In this document: positions 6,528-14,065 of the stretch, piece after piece
Layout of the letters: every line of letters begins with the position of its first letter
How positions within the stretch are numbered: position 1 is the first letter of the stretch
DNA from: JACDAN01 sp036380355
GTDB lineage: Bacteria > Actinomycetota > Thermoleophilia > Gaiellales > Gaiellaceae
Assembly: GCA_036380355.1 (NCBI GenBank)
Contig: DASVEW010000059.1
Coordinates: 1 to 19,137, forward strand
Reading direction: 5' to 3'
Length of the DNA stretch: 19,137 bases
Made by a program: the position numbers and the translations under genes
The notes under the pieces: generated by a model
Databases searched by the model: none
Seen by the model: only the letters and a program-made list of their open reading frames with translations
Told to the model about the DNA's origin: nothing

Positions 6528-8264
6528 TTAGAGCGTGAGGAAGGGCAGGAAGGTCGTCATGTCCACGACGGCCACGGCCGGCAGTTGGTCGTCGCGGCAG
6601 CGCAGCTGCTTCAGCCGGTCGTTGAGCGGGCGCGTGAACCACCGCTCGAAGAGCTGACGGCGGGCGATCTCCTTCAGCGCCGCGACGACCGAGTTCCGCG
6701 CGACGCCGACCGGGAAGGCGCCGAGGGGCATCGTCTGGTCCTCCGCCTTGACCTCGAAGACGCCGTCCGCGGTCCGGATCTTCACCTTCCTGCCGGCCGG
6801 GACGTCGAAGACCTGCGGCGGCGCGAGCGACCCGATCGCCAGGCCCCTCCGACGCTCGCCGAGCCACCAGGCACGGGGCTTGACCTCCACCATGCGAGCC
6901 GGCTGCGCCGAGAAGTTCTCGTGGTACTCCGTGATCTGCTGCGCTGTCGGGTTGGGCGCGCGGAACCGCCGGCCCATCCGCTGCTGGCGCAGCTCGTCGG
7001 CGAGGATCTCCCGCGCGAGCGCCTGGTTCGCGCGGGACCGGGCGAGCGTCCGGCGGTAGGCCGCGCGGCTTCCCCGGAAGCGTGCGCGGATGATCGCCCG
7101 CTCGGCCGCGAGCACGTCCACCTGCTTCACCTCGACGAGCCCGGCCAGCACCGCCTGCGAGTAGGCCGCGGAGAAGGCGACGCCGCCGTCGCGGATCACG
7201 CGCGAAAGCCGCCCGACACTGCTGTACCTGATCGCATGGCCGCCGACCTCGCAGCGGACGCCGCGCCCAAGCGTGATCTGGCCCTGGGTCAGCGCCGTGT
7301 CGAAGTCAGGCCCGGCGGCGCCCGGCCCGTCGCAAAGCCGCGAACTTCGCGTCCAGAGCCAGATGCAGGCGCCGACCTCCTTGTCCGGGTCGGCCTGGGC
7401 GGTGTTGCGCGCCTGCCAGCCCCAGGACCACACGGTCCCGATCCGCGTCTCGCGCGCCACCTGCTTCGCGGCGAGAGCCTGGAGCTTGACGTGCTGGAAC
7501 CAGGCGATCGGCGGCATGGAACCGCGGTTCGACGCCTGGAAGCCGAGCATGATCCCGACCCGCCGCGATGGGATGCCGATGTCCGTGAACGTCCTCACCG
7601 CCTCGCGGAAACGGTTGCGGAGCGTGCGGCTGCCGGCGGCCGGCCCCTGCCGGTGGATCAGCCGCCCGGCGAAGTAGACCTCCTGCACGAGGTCGGCGTA
7701 GTGGGACGCCTCGCGCCACCAGTTCCCGGCGTCACCCTGGGTGTACGGCTTGCTGGAGATGAGGATGAACGGCCGGGCCCCGAGCTCGCGCAGCGTCTTC
7801 GCGAAGACGAGGACGTTGTGCCGGTACTGCGCGTTGTTCGCCGTCCAGGGCGTCGTCGTATGCGCGCCGAAGAGCTCGTTGAGCGCCATCCACGGCCGCG
7901 CGCAGCCGGCCGAGGCGACGGCGCGGTAGAAGATCCGGTGCGCCCAGTCGACCGTCTCCCGCTCGGTCGTGGGCTTCGCCGGCGTCCCCGCGCGGCTGTT
8001 CAGGTACAGGTCGAAGTAGACCGTCTTCGCGCCCGCGGCCCGCAGCTTCGGCGGATAGATGAAGTTGGACGCGGCGGCGATGACCCCCGGCCGCGCGAAG
8101 CGGTACCAGAAGGGCACGGAGCCGTCCGCGAAGTCCACCCACGCTGTCCCCTTCCCCCGCTCGGGCAGGCCGCAGGGATCGGCGGCCCGCGCCTGCTGCG
8201 CGGTTCCGGCAAACACCGCCACCGCCACGACCCCGCCCACGAGCAGCCGCCTCACGGCGGCCAT
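6528..8264 (-). CDS. Secreted two-part protein of unknown function (barrel-like domain plus SurA-like helical region)
   Basis: I do not recognise a named family. The 578-residue product begins with a signal peptide (hydrophobic core LLVGGVVAVAVFAG, likely cleavage after QQARA). Residues about 45-310 look like a TIM-barrel or glycoside-hydrolase-like fold, with alternating strands such as KTVYFDLYL, PWMALNELFG, RPFILIS, RVGIMLGF and GTVWSWGWQ; acidic residues in ALNEL and FDLYL are possible catalytic positions. From about 320 to the end it resembles the helical chaperone part of SurA/PpiD proteins (LTQGQITLGRGV, long Arg/Ala-rich helices, PTAQQITEYHENF) and ends in a cysteine-containing tail, but I see no parvulin domain. 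It sits 15 nt downstream of the DUF4395 gene on the same strand. Barrel and chaperone assignments are inference from sequence texture. Confidence 0.7.
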   Translation of the reverse strand: MAAVRRLLVGGVVAVAVFAGTAQQARAADPCGLPERGKGTAWVDFADGSVPFWYRFARPGVIAAASNFIYPPKLRAAGAKTVYFDLYLNSRAGTPAKPTTERETVDWAHRIFYRAVASAGCARPWMALNELFGAHTTTPWTANNAQYRHNVLVFAKTLRELGARPFILISSKPYTQGDAGNWWREASHYADLVQEVYFAGRLIHRQGPAAGSRTLRNRFREAVRTFTDIGIPSRRVGIMLGFQASNRGSMPPIAWFQHVKLQALAAKQVARETRIGTVWSWGWQARNTAQADPDKEVGACIWLWTRSSRLCDGPGAAGPDFDTALTQGQITLGRGVRCEVGGHAIRYSSVGRLSRVIRDGGVAFSAAYSQAVLAGLVEVKQVDVLAAERAIIRARFRGSRAAYRRTLARSRANQALAREILADELRQQRMGRRFRAPNPTAQQITEYHENFSAQPARMVEVKPRAWWLGERRRGLAIGSLAPPQVFDVPAGRKVKIRTADGVFEVKAEDQTMPLGAFPVGVARNSVVAALKEIARRQLFERWFTRPLNDRLKQLRCRDDQLPAVAVVDMTTFLPFLTL

Positions 8265-8279
8265 GGTAGCCAGCCGTCG

Positions 8280-8774
8280 TCAGCGATTCCGCGCCGGTTG
8301 CGGCGGGATCGGGCAAGAGACGAACGGCCGGCCGAGCAGCAGCGAGCCGAGCTTGTACGCCTCGCAGCCCGCGCAGAGCCCGGTCGCGGCGGCGAGGAGG
8401 GCGAGGACGGCGACGAGCGCCCCGAGCACGGCTCCGACCGTGGCGAAGCCGGCCGCCCAGGCAACGGCTGCCGCCGACAGGAAGGCGATCCCGACCTTGT
8501 TCGCGAACCGTGGCGGCCGGGAGTCCTCGAGCTGCCCCTCGCCCAAGACGGGCTGCACGAGCTCGAAGTAGGCGAGGCACGGCAGGCAGTAGCGGCGGCC
8601 GAGCGTAAGCCCGACGGCGAGCTGGAGCGCCAGCAGCGCCAGCAGCCACCACCAGCCCATGGTCACCGCGAGCGCCGCGAGCAGCCCGATCGTCGCCTGG
8701 TTGAACCGAGGCGCCCGCGAATCGATCACGTCGAGATCGCGGTACGGGTCGGCGACACGTTCCTTCCGGGGCAT
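8280..8774 (-). CDS. DUF4395-type membrane protein
   Basis: Small integral membrane protein (164 residues) with the DUF4395 pattern: an early RFNQ segment, two pairs of hydrophobic helices, and a central PPRFANKVG motif. It has two Cys-x-x-Cys pairs, CLPC in the first half and CAGC near the end, which suggests metal binding or a disulfide/thiol function at the membrane. The function of the domain is not established to my knowledge. I chose the ATG at 8774 (MPRKERV); a second in-frame ATG at 8786 (MGPEMPRK) is possible, and no strong ribosome-binding site separates them. It is divergent from the GTG at 8804 with only 29 bp between, and upstream of the secreted 578-residue protein on the same strand. 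Confidence 0.75.
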   Translation of the reverse strand: MPRKERVADPYRDLDVIDSRAPRFNQATIGLLAALAVTMGWWWLLALLALQLAVGLTLGRRYCLPCLAYFELVQPVLGEGQLEDSRPPRFANKVGIAFLSAAAVAWAAGFATVGAVLGALVAVLALLAAATGLCAGCEAYKLGSLLLGRPFVSCPIPPQPARNR

Positions 8775-8803
8775 TTCAGGACCCATATCTACACTCGACG
8801 GGC
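8775..8803. promoter_or_regulatory. Compact divergent promoter region
   Basis: Only 29 bp separate the divergent starts at 8774 (-) and 8804 (+). The centre (8785-8792) reads ATATCTAC, giving TAGATA-like hexamers on the minus strand and TATCTA-like on the plus strand, both plausible -10 elements. If used, the transcripts would be leaderless or nearly so, which fits the absence of clear ribosome-binding sites. No convincing -35 element was found, and it would have to lie inside the opposite gene. Confidence 0.35.
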
Positions 8804-9718
8804 GTGGCCCGGCACGTCCGCACGATCCTCGTCCTGCTCCTGCTTGCCGGGACAGCCGCTGCATTCGTCGTCACCGAGGAGCTCAAGCTGGAACCAGACC
8901 CGATCGCACGACCGCGCATCACACCCACGTTCTCGCCCACCTGCCGGTGCGATCAGCAGACGGCGCAGATCGCGTTCCGGCTCCGCCAGGCGGACCGGCT
9001 GACACTCACGATCCAGGACGGCCAGGGCCAGGTGGTCCGGACGCTGCTCCGCAACGCCAGCTTCGGGCGCGGGAACCATGCGTTCGGCTGGGACGGCAGG
9101 GACGAGCGGGGCGAGGTGGTGGCCCAAGGCGCGTACCGTCCTCGTGTCGAGCTGGACAAGCTCGACCGGGCGATTCTGTTCCCGCGCGAGATCCGAGTCG
9201 ACACGACCCCGGCGCGCGTCGAGATCACGCGCCTACGGCCGCGGGCCGTCTCGCCGGACGGCGACGGCCGCGCGGACACCGTCACGATCCGCTACCGGGC
9301 CTCCGAGCCGGCGCACGCCCTGCTCCTCGTGAACGGCCGGCAGGAGGTGAAGACGGCACTGCGGATGAGCGGTGCGCTCGTCTGGTCGCCGAAGGGCAGG
9401 AAGCGCGGCGCCTACCGGCTGTCGGTCGCGGCCGTGGACGAAGCGGGAAATCGAAGCCGGCCGAGGGGCCCCTTCGACGTGCGCATCCGCTACGTCGACA
9501 TCGCGGCCGAGGTGATTCGCGCCCGCCCGAGGGCAGGCTTCTCGGTTCGGATCTCGACCGACGCGAGGCGCTACTCCTGGCGCCTCGGCCGCCGCACGGG
9601 ATCGGCGCGCGTCCGCATCCTCCGGCTTCGCGCCCCTGCGACGCCGGGCCGCTACGCGCTCGTCGTCGAGGTGTCGGGCAGGCGCGATTCGGCAACGGTG
9701 GTGGTTCGGAGACCATGA
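8804..9718 (+). CDS. Secreted FlgD-Ig-like protein
   Basis: Predicted exported protein of 304 residues with an N-terminal signal or anchor (TILVLLLLAGTAAAFVV). Residues about 45-110 resemble the FlgD-type Ig domain seen in C-terminal sorting and extracellular repeat proteins, with a FSP start, AQIAFRLRQADRLTLTIQD and WDGRDERGEVVAQGAYR. A second Ig-like unit begins at AVSPDGDGRADTVTIRYR (about 150) and ends with AAVDEAGNRS; a third beta-rich part closes the protein. The first repeat has a CRC pair where the usual motif has NGDG. The GTG start lies a few bases after a possible -10 box. Its stop overlaps the start of the propeller gene (ATGA), so the two extracytoplasmic proteins are probably made together. 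Role unknown. Confidence 0.75.
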   Translation: MARHVRTILVLLLLAGTAAAFVVTEELKLEPDPIARPRITPTFSPTCRCDQQTAQIAFRLRQADRLTLTIQDGQGQVVRTLLRNASFGRGNHAFGWDGRDERGEVVAQGAYRPRVELDKLDRAILFPREIRVDTTPARVEITRLRPRAVSPDGDGRADTVTIRYRASEPAHALLLVNGRQEVKTALRMSGALVWSPKGRKRGAYRLSVAAVDEAGNRSRPRGPFDVRIRYVDIAAEVIRARPRAGFSVRISTDARRYSWRLGRRTGSARVRILRLRAPATPGRYALVVEVSGRRDSATVVVRRP

Positions 9719-11205
9719 GCTTCAACCGCCTCCTCAGGCTCGCCGGCATGACGGTCGCAACCGTCGTCCCCGGCTTCCTCGCCGGGATCTGGCTCCATGA
9801 AGAGGGAACGATCGAGTACAAGCGCGGCTCACCGACGGTCGAGTTCGTCACGACGCAGACACAGAAGGCGCCGGAGACGCCGCGCCCGCGCCGTGTCGTC
9901 CTTCGCCTCCCTTGGCCGACGTATGGGCTCCGCGTCCAGCGGACGCACACCTCGACCGACTTCAAGCTGCGCCCGCCGTTCCGCCTTCGCTGGACATTCA
10001 AGGCGGGCCACGTCCTCGAGTTTCCGCCCTCCATTGCGTACGGCCGGCTGTACGTCGCGCAGCAGCGAGGCCGGTTCTACGCGTTCCACCACCGCACGGG
10101 GAAGATCGTCTGGCAGCGCCGGTTCAACCACTGCTCTGCGGCGTCGCCGACCGTCGCGTACCGGGTCGTCTACCACACGTGGATGCAGCCGCTGCCCTGC
10201 AACCGCTTTCCGCGCAACCAGCCCGGAATGATCGTCGCAATGGCGGCGAGGACGGGAAAGATCGTCTGGCGGTACAGAGCCGGCGTCTTCGAGTCGTCGC
10301 CACTCGTCGTCGGTAAGACGCTCTACGCGGGCTCGTGGGACCACAAGCTCCACGCCGTCAACATCTACACCGGCAAGGCGAGGTGGACGTTCACGGCCGA
10401 CCACGAGATCAACAGCTCCCCGGCCTTCGCGAACGGCATGGTCTATTTCGGAACGGACGGCGGCAGCGTCTACGCGCTCGACGCACGGACCGGCCGGCTG
10501 CGCTGGCGGGCCCGGGCCCTGGCCCGCTTCGGCCGCCGGGAGTACTTCTATGCCACGCCGACGATCGCCTACGGCCGGGTCTTCATCGGGAACACCGACG
10601 GGACGCTCTACGCCTTCGGCGCCTCGAGCGGACGACTTCTGTGGGCGCAGCGCGCGGGCAGCTACATCTACACCGCCGCCGCCGTCTGGCGGCAGAGGGT
10701 GTACGTCGGTACGTACGACGGACAGTTCATGGCCTTCAACGCGGGGACGGGGGACCGACTCTGGCGCTTCCAGGCCTCCTCCGCCATCCACGGCGCGCCG
10801 AGCGTGATCGACGGCCTCGTTTACTTCGCCGCCTGCCCGCGCTGCGGCCGCAACGCCTCCCGGTCGACCAGGAGTGGCGACCGAGGGACGTACGCGCTGG
10901 ACGCGAGGACCGGAAAGCTGGTCTGGCGCTGGCCGGACGGCGTCTTCAGCCCGGCCGTCGCCGACAGCCAGCACCTCTACATCGTCGGCCGCTCGCGCGT
11001 CTTCAGCTTTGCGCCGAAGCGTCGTCCCGCTGCTCGCCGTAAGCAAGCAAGAACGAAACGAGCACGGCAGTCAAAGGCCAGATCAAGTACGAGTTCTGGA
11101 ACACGCGGCCGAGGTACAGCAGCCCGAAGATCGACGCCGCAAAGCCGGCCGCGCCGATCCACAACCGCCGCGACCGCCACTGCGTCCACAGCAGCCACGC
11201 CGTAA
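9715..11205 (+). CDS. Membrane-anchored PQQ/BamB-like beta-propeller with basic C-terminal tail
   Basis: 496-residue protein with an N-terminal hydrophobic anchor (GMTVATVVPGFLAGIWL) and seven repeats of the PQQ-like propeller type, each ending with a G-[KRD]-x-x-W motif: GKIVWQ, GKIVWR, GKARWT, GRLRWR, GRLLWA, GDRLWR and GKLVWR. Such propellers are usually scaffolds or binding modules; nothing here shows dehydrogenase activity or a quinone. Cysteines in HCSAAS, LPCN and CPRCGRN may form disulfides outside the cell. The folded part ends near VFSFAPKRR (about 11025). The last 60 or so residues are Arg, Ser, Thr and Ala rich and lie antisense to the glycosyltransferase gene, so the tail is either a basic extension or the result of a lost stop codon. 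It is translationally coupled to the FlgD-Ig protein. Confidence 0.82.
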   Translation: MSFNRLLRLAGMTVATVVPGFLAGIWLHEEGTIEYKRGSPTVEFVTTQTQKAPETPRPRRVVLRLPWPTYGLRVQRTHTSTDFKLRPPFRLRWTFKAGHVLEFPPSIAYGRLYVAQQRGRFYAFHHRTGKIVWQRRFNHCSAASPTVAYRVVYHTWMQPLPCNRFPRNQPGMIVAMAARTGKIVWRYRAGVFESSPLVVGKTLYAGSWDHKLHAVNIYTGKARWTFTADHEINSSPAFANGMVYFGTDGGSVYALDARTGRLRWRARALARFGRREYFYATPTIAYGRVFIGNTDGTLYAFGASSGRLLWAQRAGSYIYTAAAVWRQRVYVGTYDGQFMAFNAGTGDRLWRFQASSAIHGAPSVIDGLVYFAACPRCGRNASRSTRSGDRGTYALDARTGKLVWRWPDGVFSPAVADSQHLYIVGRSRVFSFAPKRRPAARRKQARTKRARQSKARSSTSSGTRGRGTAARRSTPQSRPRRSTTAATATASTAATP

Positions 11206-12328
11206 CCGGCAGCCAGAGCACGGCGGCGAGGGGCAGGAACGGATACGGGCCGAACCGGTCGTCGAGGATGCCGACCTCGAGGAGGACGCCGGCGAGGCCG
11301 TAGCCGATGATCCGGTACGTCTGGGCGCCGTACTCGATCGTGTCGTCCCAGAGGGCCCCGAAGTCCCAGATCGCGAACGGCAGGATCCCGAGCAGGACGA
11401 TGCCGGCGAAGAGAGCGCCCGCGCGCCAGAGCACGGGACGCGGAACCGCGCGGGTCAGCATCATCACCACGAGGAACGGCACGGCGATCAGCGCGAACTG
11501 CTTCAGCAGGACCGCACCGGCGATGCAGGCAGCGGCCGCGAGGTAGCGGGACCTCGCCACGAAGACGAAGGCGAGCACGGTCAGGAGCAGGCAGGGCGCG
11601 TCGGCGGTGCCGAACCAGGATGCGGTGACGGCGAGCGGGTTCGCCGCCAGCGCGGCCCCGGCAGCCAGCCGCCAGTGGAGCGGCGCGTCGAACAGGAGCG
11701 CGGCGCCGAACAGCGCGAGCGTGCAGAGCAGGACGAGCATCCGGTAGTCGTCGAACGGCTTGGGCAGCAGCCGCCACGCGGCGGCCGTGAGCGCGGTGCC
11801 GGGGAAGTACGCGAAGTGGTCGAGCGCGACCTGCGGGATCTGCGCGCCCGGCTGGGCGGCGGGATACCACTCCTCGAGCCCCGTGTCGCGGTAGTCGTGC
11901 CCGTACGGGTTCTCGCCGTCGAGGATCAGGTCGCCGGCGATCTCGATCTGGTAGGTCGAGTCGTTGACGTGGTACCAGGGCTCGGAGGCGTCGCGCAGCC
12001 CGACCTGGAGGAAGGTCGCGGGGAGCAGCAGGAGCCCCACCACGGCCGCGCAGATCGAGGCGACGACCCACGTCGGGACCGTGCGCCTCGCGAGCAGCAG
12101 CGCCGCGCCGAGAGCGACGACGAGGCCTCCGACGAGCGCTCCGGCCCTGAGCAGCGCGAGGTCGAAGTCACGATCGGCGGCCTTGACGAGCCACCGAAAC
12201 GGCCCCTGCGGGTCGGTCCCGCCCGACGGCACCCTGAAGGGCCACGCCTGCGAGCCGAGATCCGGCACCGTGATCGTCACGAGGATCGCGAGGACGCCGA
12301 GGACCGCCCCGGCCTGGCGTCGCGTCAC
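11003..12328 (-). CDS. GT-C-type polytopic glycosyltransferase (DUF2029/GT87-like)
   Basis: Integral membrane protein of 441 residues with about ten hydrophobic helices. It resembles polyprenyl-phosphate-sugar-dependent glycosyltransferases (GT87 mannosyltransferases and related families): an early extracytoplasmic loop contains NDSTYQIEIAGDLILDGENPYG, where the acidic residue, D..Y and G-x-NPY are the usual signature. A later AGAVLLKQFALIAVPF segment is typical of the same group. The donor and acceptor cannot be read from the sequence. The GTG start at 12328 overlaps the stop of the O-antigen-ligase-like gene (GTGA), so both should act on the same surface glycan. The 3' end lies antisense under the propeller gene for 203 nt. 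Confidence 0.82.
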   Translation of the reverse strand: MTRRQAGAVLGVLAILVTITVPDLGSQAWPFRVPSGGTDPQGPFRWLVKAADRDFDLALLRAGALVGGLVVALGAALLLARRTVPTWVVASICAAVVGLLLLPATFLQVGLRDASEPWYHVNDSTYQIEIAGDLILDGENPYGHDYRDTGLEEWYPAAQPGAQIPQVALDHFAYFPGTALTAAAWRLLPKPFDDYRMLVLLCTLALFGAALLFDAPLHWRLAAGAALAANPLAVTASWFGTADAPCLLLTVLAFVFVARSRYLAAAACIAGAVLLKQFALIAVPFLVVMMLTRAVPRPVLWRAGALFAGIVLLGILPFAIWDFGALWDDTIEYGAQTYRIIGYGLAGVLLEVGILDDRFGPYPFLPLAAVLWLPVTAWLLWTQWRSRRLWIGAAGFAASIFGLLYLGRVFQNSYLIWPLTAVLVSFLLAYGEQRDDASAQS

Positions 12329-13857
12329 TTCGTCGGGACGGGTTGGGGGCCGGCGATCCGGCCGCTCTCGGCCCGCGACTCCTCGCGTTCCGGGACAGGG
12401 GCGGGCACAGAGAGATACGCCACGCCGACGCCGAGCGTGAGCCACGTGATCGGGTCCTCGAAGAAGCCGCTGTACGCGAGCGCGTGCGTGAAGAGGGCGA
12501 GGAGCACGGCGCCGAGGGCGAGCGCGAGCGTCGGCCACGCCTGCCGTACGATCAGGAGCATCCGGCCGGCTCCCACCAGGAGCAGTGCATACAGCGCCAG
12601 GCCCACGGCGCCGAGCTCGGCGGCGACCGTGAGCGGCGTCGTGTGCGAGACGAACCGCGCCTCGCGTGCGCTCCCACTCGCGCCGAGATCCCGGCTCACC
12701 TTCGGCTGGGCGCCGAGCCCGACGCCGACGAGCGGTTGCTCGCGGGCCACGTCGATCGCCAGCTCGGCGCGCTGCCACCTGCCGCTCGTCAGCTCCCTGA
12801 TCGACTGGTCGCGCGCCTGCACGGCAACGAATCCGGCCGCCACGACAAAGGCGACCAGAGTCGCTGCGAGCACTGCGCGCCGCGCCGTCCGGTCGCCGGC
12901 CACGAGGGTGACGGCGGCGGCCACCACGAACAGGGCGGCCATGCTCGATTGCGAGTACGAGTAGTAGAGACCGGCGAACAGCAGGGCCATCAGCGGCGCC
13001 GCGAGGGCGAGGCGGATCCGGCCGGCCCAGAGCAGCACGAGGAGGACCGCGAAGCCGAGGACGAGGTGGCGGCCGTACAGGCTCGGGTCGGAGAACAGCG
13101 AGGTCACGCGGAAGAACGGGGAGTACGCGTTGGCGACCTCGAGGTTGGGCTCGTAGAAGAGCAGCTCCTTCGTCGCCTGCTGCCAGAGGCCGACGACCGC
13201 GAAGACCGAGGCGAGGCCGATCGCGATCACGGCGAGCGCTCTCGGCAGCCAGGGGGCGAGCTCCGCGCGCGCGACAACGGCGACCATCGCGGCGAAGGGG
13301 AGCAGGAAGAACGCGAGCAGGTTGGCGCCCTCCTCGATGTCGCGCGTCCAGAGGAGCGAGAGCGAGGCGACCGCGAGGAACGCGGCGATCGGGATCGCGA
13401 TCAGCCGTGGCGGCGCGGCGATCTCGTTCCGGCGCAGCGCCCGGTAGAGGAAGGCGACCGCGGCGGCCGTGAGGACCGCGTACAGCGGGATGAGACGGCC
13501 AAGCCGCCCGCCCTCTGCCACTGCGAAGAAGAACCGGTGCTCCCGGTCGACGTCGAACGGAAGCCGGAAGGGCGCCGCGAGGACGAGGGCCGGGATCGTC
13601 AGGGCCGGATACCGCACGAAGACCGCGGCCGCGACGGCGAGGAGGAGCAACCCAACCGCTCCCGCCGCGACGGCAGTCGCCGAGGCGGCGTTGTCGATCG
13701 CGTCCGTGCCGGCGATGGACAGCGCCAGCAGCGCTTCCGCGACCACGAGCAGCGCGAACCCGGCGAGAAGGGCCGTCCGGCGGCCGGCCAGGATGGCGAG
13801 CGCGGCGCCGCCGGCGCCGACGATCCCAGCAAGCTCCGCCAGTCCGGCTTCGTTCAT
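12325..13857 (-). CDS. O-antigen ligase/polymerase-like membrane protein (Wzy_C/WaaL family)
   Basis: Polytopic membrane protein of 510 residues with about twelve hydrophobic segments. The family moves or polymerises lipid-linked glycans on the outer face of the membrane. The large extracytoplasmic region after the YYSYSQSSMAALFVV helix, with SIRELTSGRWQRAELAIDVAREQPLVGVGLG and then HTTPLTVAAELGAVGLALY, matches the Wzy_C domain: RW, the GxGxG-like segment, the conserved His and the E.G..G pattern. An earlier SLLWTRDIEEGANL also fits. In an actinobacterium the likely target is a cell-wall or exopolysaccharide rather than lipopolysaccharide. It is followed by a coupled GT-C enzyme. The start at 13857 (MNEAGLAEL) is the first in the frame after the intergenic region. 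Confidence 0.82.
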   Translation of the reverse strand: MNEAGLAELAGIVGAGGAALAILAGRRTALLAGFALLVVAEALLALSIAGTDAIDNAASATAVAAGAVGLLLLAVAAAVFVRYPALTIPALVLAAPFRLPFDVDREHRFFFAVAEGGRLGRLIPLYAVLTAAAVAFLYRALRRNEIAAPPRLIAIPIAAFLAVASLSLLWTRDIEEGANLLAFFLLPFAAMVAVVARAELAPWLPRALAVIAIGLASVFAVVGLWQQATKELLFYEPNLEVANAYSPFFRVTSLFSDPSLYGRHLVLGFAVLLVLLWAGRIRLALAAPLMALLFAGLYYSYSQSSMAALFVVAAAVTLVAGDRTARRAVLAATLVAFVVAAGFVAVQARDQSIRELTSGRWQRAELAIDVAREQPLVGVGLGAQPKVSRDLGASGSAREARFVSHTTPLTVAAELGAVGLALYALLLVGAGRMLLIVRQAWPTLALALGAVLLALFTHALAYSGFFEDPITWLTLGVGVAYLSVPAPVPEREESRAESGRIAGPQPVPTK

Positions 13858-13922
13858 CCCCGGAGCCGGATACTACGTCCCTCCGTCGAAATCGTTCCCT
13901 AGTGCCCCATCCAGCAATACAT
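13858..13922. other. Intergenic DNA between divergent genes
   Basis: 65 bp between the start of the O-antigen-ligase-like gene and the second structured element. It should hold the promoters for both directions. It is AT-richer than its surroundings (ATACTACGTCC, GAAATCGTTCCCTAG), but I could not assign convincing -10 and -35 boxes. Confidence 0.4.
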
Positions 13923-14043
13923 GCCGGCTTCTGGCCCGCGATCACGCGGCGCCAGAGCCCACGCTCCTCCTCACCAAGGTCTTCTGACCTTCGCTCGTCG
14001 GATCGCGGCCTCTGGCTTGGTGCTCGCGACCCAGAAGCTCGGC
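13923..14043 (+). promoter_or_regulatory. Candidate structured leader RNA, copy 2 (upstream of PIG-L deacetylase)
   Basis: Second copy of the 121-nt element, without gaps relative to 5494-5614 and likewise ending 22 nt before a start codon. The closing helix is stronger here: CTTCTGG (13928-13934) pairs with CCAGAAG (14031-14037), giving a C-G pair where copy 1 has a T/C mismatch and a T-A pair where copy 1 has C-G. The internal hairpin is AAGGTC (13976-13981), loop TTCT, GACCTT (13986-13991), two pairs swapped relative to copy 1. GCCAGAG (13951-13957) can pair with CTCTGGC (14010-14016). The neighbour on the other side is transcribed away, so the element belongs to the leader of the PIG-L gene. 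Ligand or protein partner unknown. Confidence 0.65.
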
Positions 14044-14065
14044 GGCATTACTGGACGGGGCACCA

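Noticed and set aside
6585..9002. 805-codon plus-strand open frame
   Set aside because: It is antisense to the secreted protein and DUF4395 genes. The translation is Arg/Pro/Glu-rich without a domain, as expected of a high-GC shadow frame.
12343..13902. 519-codon plus-strand open frame
   Set aside because: It is antisense to the O-antigen-ligase-like gene; its charged low-complexity product is the complement of membrane-helix codons.
12329..13945. Minus-strand extension upstream of the GT-C glycosyltransferase in the same frame
   Set aside because: The frame is open for 980 codons, but the part before the GTG at 12328 is out of frame with the O-antigen-ligase-like gene and has no protein-like features.
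5494..14043. The 121-nt repeats as insertion-sequence ends, integron attC sites or a CRISPR repeat
   Set aside because: Both copies are in the same orientation at the same distance from a start codon. There is no transposase or integrase between or beside them, no target duplication, no attC core motif and no spacer array.
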